29,718 bases of DNA from CAIPAT01 sp041665605 (GCA_041665605.1 JBAYIO010000077.1:1-29718), one strand, 5' to 3'; positions 7,884 through 16,257 are shown, counted from the stretch's first letter. Numbers and translations: made by a program. The notes: generated from the letters alone by a model not told the origin.

Positions 7884-8474
7884 ATGTTTAAGCAGTTATG
7901 GCATCCGGAAATGATTCAACACCATATTATGCAGCGCAACGGCAAAGAGCCTTTGAATTCATATTATTACGCGACCAACTATCCTGACGTTTACGCTGCG
8001 GCTGAGCGGATTTTCGGATCATGGGGAGAAGCGATTGAATCATGCGGCCTTGATTATAGTCTGATAAAGAAATATAAGTCATGGACAAAGCAGGCGGTAC
8101 TTGATGAGATCAGACGGCTTGCCAAAGAAGGTGAACCGCTTTTTTCGCAGAATGCCCAGAAGCAGCATAAGCCGTTGTATATGGCTGCGATTAAACGTTT
8201 TGGCAACTGGGGCAAAGCAATCCAGGCTGCGGGCGTGGATTATAAGAATGTCCGGTTGCGCCGGAGCATGACGAAAGCCGACATCAAGAAAGAAATTCTT
8301 GAATTGTTCCGTCGCGGTGAGGTATTGTCGTATACCAATATGCGCGAGAACTATATGTATTTGCAGGCTGCCGCAATGAAGAAACTGGGAGACGGGAGTT
8401 GGGCCAGAGCCCGCCGCGAATGCGGGATATTGACCAATTACCGGCTTAGACCGGAGCGTCGTAACGCTAAATAG
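7884..8474 (+). CDS. Putative DNA-binding protein of three HNH-associated-type repeats
   Basis: The 196-residue basic protein consists of three consecutive units of about 62 residues: 6-66, 67-129 and 130-189. Each has a helical lead (TKQAVLDEIRRLAKEGEPL; TKADIKKEILELFRRGEVL), a middle ending in a Tyr/Ala-rich helix (VYAAAERI, LYMAAIKR, YLQAAAMKK) and a signature turn FGSWGEAIESCGLDY, FGNWGKAIQAAGVDY or LGDGSWARARRECGI. This resembles the homing-endonuclease-associated repeat (HNH_repeat) that normally accompanies nuclease domains. Here no HNH, GIY-YIG or other catalytic domain is present. By analogy it may bind DNA; a partner is unknown. ATG 7884 (GGAG 11 nt upstream) is preferred to TTG 7875. 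It forms its own transcription unit, ended by a strong terminator. Confidence 0.72.
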   Translation: MFKQLWHPEMIQHHIMQRNGKEPLNSYYYATNYPDVYAAAERIFGSWGEAIESCGLDYSLIKKYKSWTKQAVLDEIRRLAKEGEPLFSQNAQKQHKPLYMAAIKRFGNWGKAIQAAGVDYKNVRLRRSMTKADIKKEILELFRRGEVLSYTNMRENYMYLQAAAMKKLGDGSWARARRECGILTNYRLRPERRNAK

Positions 8475-8493
8475 TTTTTTCCCATAATATTTT

Positions 8494-8530
8494 CGCTCCT
8501 GATTGTTTTATACATTCAGGAGCGTTTTTT
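8494..8530 (+). terminator. Strong intrinsic terminator
   Basis: CGCTCCTGA (8494-8502) pairs perfectly with TCAGGAGCG (8516-8524) around a 13-nt loop and is followed at once by TTTTTT. It lies 20 nt after the stop codon of the repeat protein. Confidence 0.9.
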
Positions 8531-8685
8531 GTTTTATCCGAATTGTTTGATGGTGATATTTGCTAAAATTTTGGTAATTTATGCCAGCTTTTTTACGAGA
8601 TATTTCTGTTGCAGATATTCAGCATTGCATTATATTAATCATTTGATAATCATGGTTAAAATTGAGAAAAATAAGGTCATCAATT

Positions 8686-10737
8686 ATGAGTATGATAAGA
8701 ATCGAAGGCAATACTTTTTCCCTGGAGAATGATTTTATCGCAAGAAGTATCGTATTTGACGAAGGCGGACTTCATACAACTTCAATTTTTAATAAAGCAG
8801 CAGGGAAGGAATATGCTAAACCGGCGGCCCCGGTTGAATTCATGCTGCGGCTTCAGAACAAAACGCTTTTCGGCTTCAAGCAGCGGACGAGGCATATTCT
8901 GGACGGCAATATTTCAGACCGCGATTACAATCTTTCGCTGATTGGTGCTGAATCCATGGCAGTATCGCCGGGCGTTGAAAGGCTCAAGGTGTCGCTGCTG
9001 GTTGCGGAAATAGACGTGAAGGTGAATGTTTATTATGAGATAAAACGCAAATTCTGCGGGATTTCAAAGTGGCTGGAAGTGATCAGCGGCATGAACGACC
9101 TGTCTATAAACAGTATCATTTTTGATGTGATAAACGCTTGTCCCGGAGAATTTTCGGATGTGGATTTTTACAGACAGGCCGGCTTGACGAGGCTTGAGCC
9201 GATGTTCGCCCTGGCCGGGGCAGAGGATATTATCCAGATCCATAATTCCAAACTGGAGGAAGGGGTGTTTTTCGGCAACAGCGCACCCGGTCCGCTGAAA
9301 TTCTTCTTATGCTATCCTCACTGGCAGGAAACGGCAATTTCCACCGGCTACAATTTTGAAAGTCCGCCGGTAAACAAATATTTAAATAAAGGCGAGACCT
9401 TTACCACGGACCGGGCGATGATTTTTCTGTATAAAGGCAGAGCCGATGATGATGCGGTCAGGAACAGTTTCCGCGATTACATCCGCTCCTATCTGCCTGT
9501 CACCGCGGATAACGGCGGTTTCATGTACTGCACCTGGCTGCCTTTCCTGAAGGATATCAACGAACCTCTGCTGCTTGATCTTATTGATCGCGCCGCGGAT
9601 ATGGGATTTAACAGTTTTGTGCTGGATGACGGCTGGTTTGTAAACGGCGAATGGACGGTTGATAAAGAAAAATTTCCGAACGGGCTGAAAATAATTTCCG
9701 ACAAAGTGCGGTCACGCGGCATGTGTTTCGGTTTGTGGTTTAATATCGGTACCGATTATGGCAATCTTGGCAGGAATGCTCACTACTCCGGGATTAATAC
9801 AGACGGTTCCCCCAAAATATTCGGCCTTTCCGGGGAGATTCGCCAAATGTGTTTTGCCTCCGGGCATCGCGAACTTGTGGCGCAAAAGCTCACAGCTCTG
9901 GCCCGGGAATATAACGTCGGCTATTTCAAGCTTGACTTCAGCAATATTGTCAGTCCGTACCGCATGATGCAGGCAGGCTGCTGTTCAACCGGGCATGAAT
10001 ATCATCGCGAATCCGGAGATTCGATAATAGAGCAGTATGCCGGTTTGAAATATGTCCGTGACGAAGTCAAAAAAGTTTTCCCCGGCCTGATTGTAGACTT
10101 CAGTTTTGAGGCATTCGGTTTAGATTACCCGAGCATTGCCGCGCTGGAATATTCCGAACTGCATCATATGTCGAACATGAACACGCTGCGTCCGCATATC
10201 CTCAATGCCTTGAAAATCAGGAACACACTTTATCGTTACGTTACGGTAATGCCGCCTGAACGTCTGCTCGGCAGCCTGATCTGTCTTCAGAATCAGAATG
10301 ATATTGAACATCTGCTGACCGCTTTAGTGGGAACTCCGCTGGTAGCCGGTGATTTGCGCAAGATAACTCCTGAGAATCTGATACTTATCCGCCGGGTTAC
10401 GGCGGCTATTCAAGGAATCATAAGTCAGGGGCCGATGACCAGATTCATCAAATTGCGTCGTGATAAGTATGTGCAGTCGGATGAGTGGGATGGTTTTGCC
10501 AAATTCAATGAAAGCGGGAGCGGAATTATCTGCCTGTTCAAAAATCACTCGTCAATCAGTGATTTTGAAATTCATATTGATGATTTGCCGGATGGAATTG
10601 ATAAATTCACGGTTAAAGACGTTCTTGCCGGCAGCGAATCTTCAACTGTTTCCGCCGCTGAACTTTCGAGTGGCATCCGCAGAAACTGGTTTGGCGACTT
10701 GAACTGTTGTATTTTAACGGTTTGTCCACTGAAATAA
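8686..10737 (+). CDS. GH36-like (clan GH-D) alpha-glycosidase, probably alpha-galactosidase-type
   Basis: A 683-residue cytoplasmic enzyme (no signal peptide) with melibiase architecture: an N-terminal beta-sandwich (about 1-260), a catalytic barrel (about 265-590) and a short C-terminal beta domain. Barrel landmarks are NSFVLDDGWF (Asp314-Asp315), GLWFNIGTDYG and the strand-4 motif YFKLDFSN, where Asp417 is the expected nucleophile. The usual acid/base motif of classic GH36 (Gly-Gly-Arg-x-Asp) is not obvious; the corresponding part reads ALEYSELHHMSN, so substrate preference and even linkage type are uncertain. ATG 8686 has AAGG about 9 nt upstream; a TTG at 8662 is less likely. It stands alone, with no transporter or sugar regulator adjacent, between a terminator and panD. 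Confidence 0.82.
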   Translation: MSMIRIEGNTFSLENDFIARSIVFDEGGLHTTSIFNKAAGKEYAKPAAPVEFMLRLQNKTLFGFKQRTRHILDGNISDRDYNLSLIGAESMAVSPGVERLKVSLLVAEIDVKVNVYYEIKRKFCGISKWLEVISGMNDLSINSIIFDVINACPGEFSDVDFYRQAGLTRLEPMFALAGAEDIIQIHNSKLEEGVFFGNSAPGPLKFFLCYPHWQETAISTGYNFESPPVNKYLNKGETFTTDRAMIFLYKGRADDDAVRNSFRDYIRSYLPVTADNGGFMYCTWLPFLKDINEPLLLDLIDRAADMGFNSFVLDDGWFVNGEWTVDKEKFPNGLKIISDKVRSRGMCFGLWFNIGTDYGNLGRNAHYSGINTDGSPKIFGLSGEIRQMCFASGHRELVAQKLTALAREYNVGYFKLDFSNIVSPYRMMQAGCCSTGHEYHRESGDSIIEQYAGLKYVRDEVKKVFPGLIVDFSFEAFGLDYPSIAALEYSELHHMSNMNTLRPHILNALKIRNTLYRYVTVMPPERLLGSLICLQNQNDIEHLLTALVGTPLVAGDLRKITPENLILIRRVTAAIQGIISQGPMTRFIKLRRDKYVQSDEWDGFAKFNESGSGIICLFKNHSSISDFEIHIDDLPDGIDKFTVKDVLAGSESSTVSAAELSSGIRRNWFGDLNCCILTVCPLK

Positions 10738-10820
10738 CCGTTTACAGCCGGGATTTTTGGTTTTTTTTAGTAATTTATTGATTTATGCAATAAAAATACG
10801 AATTTTGCGTTATATTAACA

Positions 10821-10840
10821 GTTAATGTGAATTCATTAAC
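10821..10840 (+). promoter_or_regulatory. Operator-like inverted repeat upstream of panD
   Basis: GTTAATG (10821-10827) and CATTAAC (10834-10840) form a perfect 7-bp inverted repeat around TGAATT, ending 17 nt before the panD start. Its position between likely promoter and start suggests a repressor site, but no binding protein is known. Confidence 0.3.
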
Positions 10841-10857
10841 AATTGAGATTATATACG

Positions 10858-11223
10858 ATGCAAAAGATTATGTTGAGTGGTAAAATTCATACCGCCAGGC
10901 TTACTGGATGTGAGCTTGATTATGAAGGCAGCCTGGAAATAGACCCGGATTTATTGAATGCCGCGGGCATATTGCAGTTTGAGAAAATTCTGGTGGTAAA
11001 TCGCTCAAATGGTGAGCGGCTTGAAACTTATGCGATACCAGGCCAGGCCGGCAGTAAACGGTTCTGTCTTAATGGACCGGCTGCGTACAAAGGCAAGGTT
11101 GGTGATGTTGTTACGATCATGGCCTTTTCGGTTTGCTCCCAGGAAGAAGCCGAAAAGATCAAACCGAAAATAATTGTCCTTAATCAAGATAATGTTATTA
11201 TTCAGCGGAAAGGCGGTGCTTAA
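10858..11223 (+). CDS. panD: Aspartate 1-decarboxylase (proenzyme)
   Basis: Makes beta-alanine from L-aspartate for pantothenate and CoA synthesis. The 121-residue product is of normal family length and starts QKIMLSGKIHTARLTG, like other PanD. It contains the self-processing site DYEGSLEID: cleavage between Gly and Ser (about residues 24-25) creates the pyruvoyl cofactor at the new N-terminus of the alpha chain. Other family blocks are LLNAAGILQFEKILVVNRSNGERLETYAI and the NGPAAYKGKVGDVVTIMAF region. ATG 10858 matches the conserved N-terminus; its ribosome-binding site is weak. The next gene, encoding a Flp-type prepilin, begins 22 nt after the stop, so panD and the pilins are probably co-transcribed although they share no pathway. 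Confidence 0.95.
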   Translation: MQKIMLSGKIHTARLTGCELDYEGSLEIDPDLLNAAGILQFEKILVVNRSNGERLETYAIPGQAGSKRFCLNGPAAYKGKVGDVVTIMAFSVCSQEEAEKIKPKIIVLNQDNVIIQRKGGA

Positions 11224-11244
11224 ACGCCGGAAAGGAACTGCCTG

Positions 11245-11439
11245 ATGCTCAGTCTGCTGAAAAAAATCAGGGTTATGCTGCAAACAGACGATCGCAGCCG
11301 GCAAGGTCAGATTATAGCGGAATATGTAATTATGCTGGCAATGTGCGCCATTATTGCAATTTCGCTCTTAGTGCTGATGTTTTATTTTTCAGAGTACGGG
11401 TGGCGAGTAATTAATCTGGTAAGTATTGATTATCCATAA
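11245..11439 (+). CDS. Flp-type prepilin-like small membrane protein (first copy)
   Basis: A 64-residue protein with the class-IV prepilin pattern of Flp/TadE proteins. A basic leader of 21 residues (KKIRVMLQTDDRSRQG) ends in Gly, then mature QIIAEYVIML, so Glu is at +5 and Tyr at +6, the hallmark of Flp pilins. A 20-residue hydrophobic helix follows (MLAMCAIIAISLLVLMFYF) and a short tail. In Tad systems a TadV-type peptidase cleaves after Gly; neither that peptidase nor the assembly ATPase is in this window. ATG 11245 has AAAGGA about 9 nt upstream. A second prepilin follows 39 nt after the stop. Confidence 0.72.
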   Translation: MLSLLKKIRVMLQTDDRSRQGQIIAEYVIMLAMCAIIAISLLVLMFYFSEYGWRVINLVSIDYP

Positions 11440-11478
11440 TTTAGGGTTATATTATAATTAACAAACAGGAGGTTGGTA

Positions 11479-11718
11479 ATGAGAGTCAAAAAAACAAATG
11501 CTAAAGGTCAGGCAGTTGTAGAATATATCATTATTATTGTGATTGTTGCTATTGCTGCGCTCGTTGTCCTTGGAGCATTCAGTGACCGCTTGAGAACCAT
11601 GATTGCCGGCGTTACAACGTCTCTCGGCGGAACAGAGCAGACTATCTCCTCTGGTTCATCGGTGCAGACACTTAAGGATCTCAAGGAAACCGGGGTTGAC
11701 ACTTCTTCTGGCGGCTGA
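11479..11718 (+). CDS. Flp-type prepilin-like protein (second copy)
   Basis: A 79-residue protein with leader RVKKTNAKG, then mature QAVVEYIIIIVIVAIAALVV: Glu+5 and Tyr+6 again match Flp pilins. After the hydrophobic helix comes a polar, Gly/Ser/Thr-rich tail (TTSLGGTEQTISSGSS, DTSSGG), longer than in the first copy, so this could be the major subunit and the other a minor one. AGGAGG at 11467-11472 lies 6 nt before ATG 11479, the strongest ribosome-binding site in this cluster, consistent with high expression. A terminator follows. Confidence 0.8.
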   Translation: MRVKKTNAKGQAVVEYIIIIVIVAIAALVVLGAFSDRLRTMIAGVTTSLGGTEQTISSGSSVQTLKDLKETGVDTSSGG

Positions 11719-11739
11719 TTGTTTCCCAAAATAATTTGT

Positions 11740-11775
11740 AAGCCATTCATGAACTAAATGAATGGCTTTTTTTTT
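11740..11775 (+). terminator. Strong intrinsic terminator after the pilin genes
   Basis: AGCCATTCAT (11741-11750) pairs with ATGAATGGCT (11758-11767) around a 7-nt loop, followed by nine T (11767-11775). It separates the plus-strand panD-pilin unit from the converging mrdA gene. Confidence 0.9.
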
Positions 11776-11841
11776 GCTCCCGGAACACGCCATCCTGAAT
11801 AAATGAAGTTTTTCCTGCCTGGTTTCTGGCTGCCGAATCAA

Positions 11842-13785
11842 TTACTCCACTTCGCCATCATCGGTATTGCCCTGAGTGTTGCCGGGCGGAGAGGTTTCTT
11901 CAAAATCGGGGATGGTTTCGTCTGATGTATCTTCTGAAGTGTCAATCTGAGGTTCAAGCTGTTTGCCGCTAAGCCACTCGGTAAAAAAACGGGCGGCCAG
12001 CGGAGCACAGGAGCGACCGCCGGATTCGCCGTTTTCGACCAGCACGGCGATGGCATAGGTTTTATCATCATGAGTGCCGAAACCGATAAACCAGGTGTTT
12101 TTATGGCGGTTGTAAGTGGGGCCGACTTCCGCAGTTCCGGTTTTACCATAGAGGTCAATTATTTCATTCCTGGCATTCTTTCCGCTGCCGTGAGGCGAAT
12201 TGACCGAAAGATGCATCCCTTGTTTGATGATGTTGAGATCTTCCGGAGTAGTTTTCAGATGTCCTTTGACTTCCGGTTGCGTCAATTGCAGCAGATTGCC
12301 GAACGGGTCGCGGATTTCCTTGAGTATATACGGGCGGTAAACGGTTCCGCCATTGGCGATGGCGGCGCAATATACGGCAGCCTGTAGCGGGGTGATCAGG
12401 ATGATGCCCTGACCGATGGAAAGCAGTGCGGTGTCGTATTTATTCCATTTATAACCGGTGGCTTTCTCCTTGAATTCTGATGTCGGCAACTGTCCTTTTT
12501 TATCCGGCAGACAGAAGCCGGTACTGTTGCCGAGTCCGGCGGATCGGAGGACTTCATAAATTGCATCAAGTCCGGCGATGCAGCCGTTTTCAATGAAGTA
12601 ATCATTGCAGGAATTCTCAATGGCCCCTGTCATGGTCAGCGGTCCGTGACCGCCGGACTGCCAACTGGCGCATTTGATTTTTGAATTGCCGATGCGGGTT
12701 TCACCATCGCACACGACCTGCTTATTCGGAGAGACGCCGCTGCCCAGGATTGCCATTGCAACCAGCGGTTTCAAAATCGAGCCCGGAGTATAAACTCCGC
12801 TGGTGGCGCGGTTCAGCATCGGTTTGGCCGGGTCTTTATTGATGTTGCTGTAGTATTCCTGGGAAATCTTCGGCGAGAAGTTCCTGAGATCAAAAGTAGG
12901 AGCCGATGCCATGGCGATGACGGCGCCGGTACCGGCATCCAGCAGCACCAATGCGCCCTTATAGCCGCGCATAACGGAATCGGCGGTTTTCTGCGCTTTC
13001 CAGTTAATGGTCAGGACGATATTGTTGCCATCCATCGGTTTGATGCCTTCATCCATAGTTTTATAAACATAGCCGCGATGATCCACCTGTACCAGGCTGT
13101 AACCGGGGATGCCGCGCATGCCTCTGACGCCGGGGTTGCCGACGACGTCGAAAATGTCGAAAGTTTTTTCCACGCCGCGTTTGCCGACCATGTCCGGGAT
13201 GTAGTATGAGTATTCGTCTCTGTCTTCGGCGCTTACCGGGTCTTCGGGCCGGGTGAAGCCGATGATATGGGCGGCAATGCTGCCTTCCGGATAAATCCTG
13301 GTTGTCCGGGGAACGATTCCCAGTCCTTTGACGCCGGGGGATATTTCATGCAAAATGGACATCTCTTCACGATTCAGGTCTTTAAATACCGGGAACGGCA
13401 GCCCGGGACGTACATTCAGATGGCGGACAAGTTCTTCTTGAGTAATCGCCGGGCGCTTGATCTCTTTCGCCAGCCAGGCGGCGGTGTCCAGGATGTGATT
13501 AAGCGTTTTGTTGCGATTTGGCTGGCGCATTTCCTCAAGGTAGAAAAAGGCATCGTAGGCCGGAGCGTTATCGGCAAGAATCCGCAAATCGGAGGTCAGG
13601 ATTCTGCCGCGAAGCGATGGTTCGCGAATTCGGCGAATAGACTGCTTGGATATTTTTTCCCGGTGCTGCGGCCCCTGCTGTATCTGCTCAATCCAGAGTT
13701 TCAGTATGAGAATGCCGTATCCGGCAAACAGGATAAAACCGATAATCACGATTCTGGAAGTGTAATTGGTCAAGTTGATCTTCAT
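11842..13785 (-). CDS. mrdA: Penicillin-binding protein 2 (class B peptidoglycan transpeptidase)
   Basis: Cross-links peptidoglycan in the elongation complex, anchored in the inner membrane with the catalytic part in the periplasm. The 647-residue protein has an N-terminal transmembrane segment (about 12-30), a PBP-dimer domain (EPSLRGRILTSDLRILADNAPAY from about 50) and a transpeptidase domain. The catalytic motifs are SILK (Ser336, Lys339), SCN (Ser392-Asn394) and KTG (548-550). The tail after the domain is acidic and Glu/Thr-rich. ATG 13785 has AGGA 7 nt upstream; an extension further upstream would run into mreD and lacks family resemblance. One base separates it from the mreD stop, so the two are translationally coupled. 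RodA is not in the window. Confidence 0.94.
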   Translation of the reverse strand: MKINLTNYTSRIVIIGFILFAGYGILILKLWIEQIQQGPQHREKISKQSIRRIREPSLRGRILTSDLRILADNAPAYDAFFYLEEMRQPNRNKTLNHILDTAAWLAKEIKRPAITQEELVRHLNVRPGLPFPVFKDLNREEMSILHEISPGVKGLGIVPRTTRIYPEGSIAAHIIGFTRPEDPVSAEDRDEYSYYIPDMVGKRGVEKTFDIFDVVGNPGVRGMRGIPGYSLVQVDHRGYVYKTMDEGIKPMDGNNIVLTINWKAQKTADSVMRGYKGALVLLDAGTGAVIAMASAPTFDLRNFSPKISQEYYSNINKDPAKPMLNRATSGVYTPGSILKPLVAMAILGSGVSPNKQVVCDGETRIGNSKIKCASWQSGGHGPLTMTGAIENSCNDYFIENGCIAGLDAIYEVLRSAGLGNSTGFCLPDKKGQLPTSEFKEKATGYKWNKYDTALLSIGQGIILITPLQAAVYCAAIANGGTVYRPYILKEIRDPFGNLLQLTQPEVKGHLKTTPEDLNIIKQGMHLSVNSPHGSGKNARNEIIDLYGKTGTAEVGPTYNRHKNTWFIGFGTHDDKTYAIAVLVENGESGGRSCAPLAARFFTEWLSGKQLEPQIDTSEDTSDETIPDFEETSPPGNTQGNTDDGEVE

Positions 13786-13786
13786 G

Positions 13787-14302
13787 CTATTTCCTGATGG
13801 TGAGCTGGTTTTTGGCGTCAACGTAAACCGGCAGCCCCAGTGATTTGCCGAAGTGATCGCATACAACAATTATAAACGGCAGGAACAGAGCGCTGAAGCT
13901 CATGACAAAGAACATTGACGGCAACCATTCATTGAAAATGTAAATACCCCAGCCGTTGTCGTAGATTTTAATCAGCATTTGAGGAAGAACCGTAACCAAC
14001 GCCGTGAGAATTCCCGGAATGAAATTGATCGATGCCGGCCGTACCTGCTGATACAGCAGCCAGAATGCCGCCAGGCCGCAAACGGCCAGGAACAGCAGCG
14101 GCGTCTGGTTCGATGTTCCGTAAAGCACATCCAGCACCAGGCCGGAAACAACCGCGCAGAACATGCCGCGCTGCCAGCCGAAGCAGACTGTTACATAAAA
14201 AATCATGGTGGCTGTTATGGGCAGGAAGACTCCCAGATTGCCAATCAGAATCTGGCCAATGATGGAAAAAAACATGAGAAGGAATATGTAAAACATGATC
14301 AT
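13787..14302 (-). CDS. mreD: Rod shape-determining protein MreD
   Basis: An integral inner-membrane protein of the elongasome that connects MreC to the PBP2 machinery. The 171 residues form about five hydrophobic helices (MIMFYIFLLMFFSIIGQILI; VFLPITATMIFYVTVCFGW; GMFCAVVSGLVLDVLYG; LLFLAVCGLAAFWLL; MFFVMSFSALFLPFIIVV), with the MreD-like GxxxGLxxDxLYGT pattern in the middle. Sequence is weakly conserved in the family, but the position between mreC (21 nt upstream) and mrdA makes the call firm. The start is ATG 14302, or ATG 14296 two codons later. Confidence 0.9.
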   Translation of the reverse strand: MIMFYIFLLMFFSIIGQILIGNLGVFLPITATMIFYVTVCFGWQRGMFCAVVSGLVLDVLYGTSNQTPLLFLAVCGLAAFWLLYQQVRPASINFIPGILTALVTVLPQMLIKIYDNGWGIYIFNEWLPSMFFVMSFSALFLPFIIVVCDHFGKSLGLPVYVDAKNQLTIRK

Positions 14303-14323
14303 GGGCTGTATCTCATATTTGGA

Positions 14324-15187
14324 TCAATCTTTTTTTACCGCGATAATGACATATCTGATATTATCCATATCCACTGCCGGTTTGACTTTGGCCGACATAT
14401 ACAGTTTGCTGCTGAAAACCGATGGCGTCCGCTCGATATCAACAAGCTGTCCGATATAAAGCCCCGGCGGTATCTCTTCCCTGGCCCCGGCGGTAACCAC
14501 GGCTTCGCCGGGCGTGTATATTTTGTTGCATGACATATATGTAAGATTGGCCAGTCCTTCACTCATGGTGCTTTCGCCGCCGTTGACAAATCCGAACGAG
14601 CCTGACCGGGGAAGAATCGCCGCGATGTGAGTTTCCGGGCTGACCGTAGTGGAAATCTCGGCGGAATGACGCGAAATGCTTCTGACAACTCCGATTACGA
14701 CGGCTTCGTCTTTGCGTTCACGTTCGCCACGGGCGAGCACGACAGCGCCTTTAGTGATGCCGTCATTGCCGCCCTTGTTGACGGTGAAAACTTCCTGCCA
14801 TGCCTGCGGGTTGCGCATGATTACTTCCGCAAAAATGAAATTATAGCCTCTGCCAGGCTCCAGTTTCAGCAGACGGCGCAGTTCTTCATTATCCATGGCG
14901 AGTTCCGCCGTGGCGGCGATTTTCGCCGCCAGTTTGCGGTTTTCTTCAAGCTGCTGCTCCAGTTTGTGCGCCAGCGTATGCTTGTCATGGATCAGCAAAG
15001 TCTTGTCCGACAGATAGTATTTGAAGTCCGATGGAATCGACAGGTAAGGGTAAAAGAAATCGCTGACTGATCTGGAAAAAGCAATTCTCAACGTCTGGAA
15101 AGCAGACGTTCCCAGAAGAATCAGCAACGCTGATGCTACCAGGAAATAAATCACCTTAACGAATCTTTTACTTTTTGACCACGGCAT
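14324..15187 (-). CDS. mreC: Rod shape-determining protein MreC
   Basis: Periplasmic scaffold that links MreB and MreD to PBP2 in cell elongation. The 287-residue product has a single N-terminal membrane anchor (about 9-28, VIYFLVASALLILLGTSAF), a coiled coil (about 65-105, LAHKLEQQLEENRKLAAKIAA and following) and the two-barrel C-terminal domain (ARGERERKDEAVVIGVVRS; ETHIAAILPRSGSFGFVNGG; PGEAVVTAGAREEIPPGLYIGQLVDIE). The ATG at 15187 follows the upstream FabK-like gene's TAA after one base and has no good ribosome-binding site of its own, so its translation probably depends on that gene. MreB is not encoded nearby. Confidence 0.93.
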   Translation of the reverse strand: MPWSKSKRFVKVIYFLVASALLILLGTSAFQTLRIAFSRSVSDFFYPYLSIPSDFKYYLSDKTLLIHDKHTLAHKLEQQLEENRKLAAKIAATAELAMDNEELRRLLKLEPGRGYNFIFAEVIMRNPQAWQEVFTVNKGGNDGITKGAVVLARGERERKDEAVVIGVVRSISRHSAEISTTVSPETHIAAILPRSGSFGFVNGGESTMSEGLANLTYMSCNKIYTPGEAVVTAGAREEIPPGLYIGQLVDIERTPSVFSSKLYMSAKVKPAVDMDNIRYVIIAVKKD

Positions 15188-15188
15188 T

Positions 15189-16223
15189 TTAAATGTTATT
15201 CAGTTTGTTCTTTACGTTATTCAATTCATCGGAAGCTTCTGACAACAGTCTTTCTATGAGCGCCTTTACAGGGAGGATATCCTTGGCCAGCCCGACAGAC
15301 TGTCCCGCCATCAGCGACCCGTATTCAACATCGCCGTCAACAACAGCTTTGCGCAAAGCTCCGACCCAGTATTTTTCAACTTCAGACTGAGCCTGTTCAC
15401 GGTGAATTATGCCTTCCTGCATTTCTTTGAGCAGGCGCAACTGGAGAGCTCCAAAGTTGGCCAGCCCCTTATTGCGCAGTGAACGCACGGCGACAACCGG
15501 CAGTTTTGAATCATACTGCGGGGTGGAAACGGCGTCTCTGGCCTCGGCCCGCATAAACGCATCTTTGAATTTCGGATGGGCAATGCATTCATCGGTCATC
15601 ACAAAACGGGTTCCAAGCTGTACGCCGCTGGCACCCATCATGAACATGTGCGCGATCATTTTTCCGGTGGCAATGCCGCCGGCGATGAAAACCGGAATCT
15701 TTTCACTGACCTGAAACAGCACCTGCTGCAGAAGCACCATCGCGGAAACGTGTCCGATATGTCCGCCGGCTTCGCTGCCTTCAAGAATAATGGCATCCGC
15801 GCCGAAACGGATCATGCGTTCCGCGATTGACAGGGTTGATGCGAAGCACATAACTTTGGCGCCGCTTTCTTTGGCGATCTCAATTTCCTTTTCTTTAGGA
15901 AAGCTTCCCGCGAAAACGATATACGGCATTTTCATTTCCTTGAGCATGGCAAGATGGTCGCGATAGGCCGGAGCGATTGTAATCAGGTTTACGGCAAAAG
16001 GTTTGTCAGTAAGTGCTTGGGTCTGTTGAATTTGCTGCCGCAGAATTTCAACCGGCGCATTGCCTCCGGCCAGTGAAGCAAAACAGCCATTATTACATAC
16101 TGCGGCAACCAGTCCGGGCTCCGACACCCAGGTCATTGCTCCGCAAATGACAGGATACTTACAGTTCAGGAAGTCACTTCCGCGTTTCATCATGCTTTCG
16201 AGATTTTTACTACAAGCCATCAT
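15189..16223 (-). CDS. FabK-like enoyl-ACP reductase II / nitronate monooxygenase family flavoprotein
   Basis: An FMN-dependent barrel enzyme of the 2-nitropropane dioxygenase superfamily. The 344 residues include PVICGAMTWVSEPGLVAAVCNNG (FMN-binding start, from about 24), DKPFAVNL, the signature EGSEAGGHIG (148-157, with His155), AGGIATG (181-187) and GVQLGTRF (200-207). These fit both FabK (last step of the fatty-acid elongation cycle, NAD(P)H-dependent) and nitronate monooxygenases. A FabK-type role would fit the envelope context: it is the first gene of a tight operon with mreC, mreD and mrdA. It is about 30 residues longer than typical FabK. ATG 16223 or the adjacent ATG 16220, with AAGG 5-8 nt upstream. 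Confidence 0.82.
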   Translation of the reverse strand: MMACSKNLESMMKRGSDFLNCKYPVICGAMTWVSEPGLVAAVCNNGCFASLAGGNAPVEILRQQIQQTQALTDKPFAVNLITIAPAYRDHLAMLKEMKMPYIVFAGSFPKEKEIEIAKESGAKVMCFASTLSIAERMIRFGADAIILEGSEAGGHIGHVSAMVLLQQVLFQVSEKIPVFIAGGIATGKMIAHMFMMGASGVQLGTRFVMTDECIAHPKFKDAFMRAEARDAVSTPQYDSKLPVVAVRSLRNKGLANFGALQLRLLKEMQEGIIHREQAQSEVEKYWVGALRKAVVDGDVEYGSLMAGQSVGLAKDILPVKALIERLLSEASDELNNVKNKLNNI

Positions 16224-16257
16224 TAATCCTTATTTTCTGTTTAATCACAACAATGAT

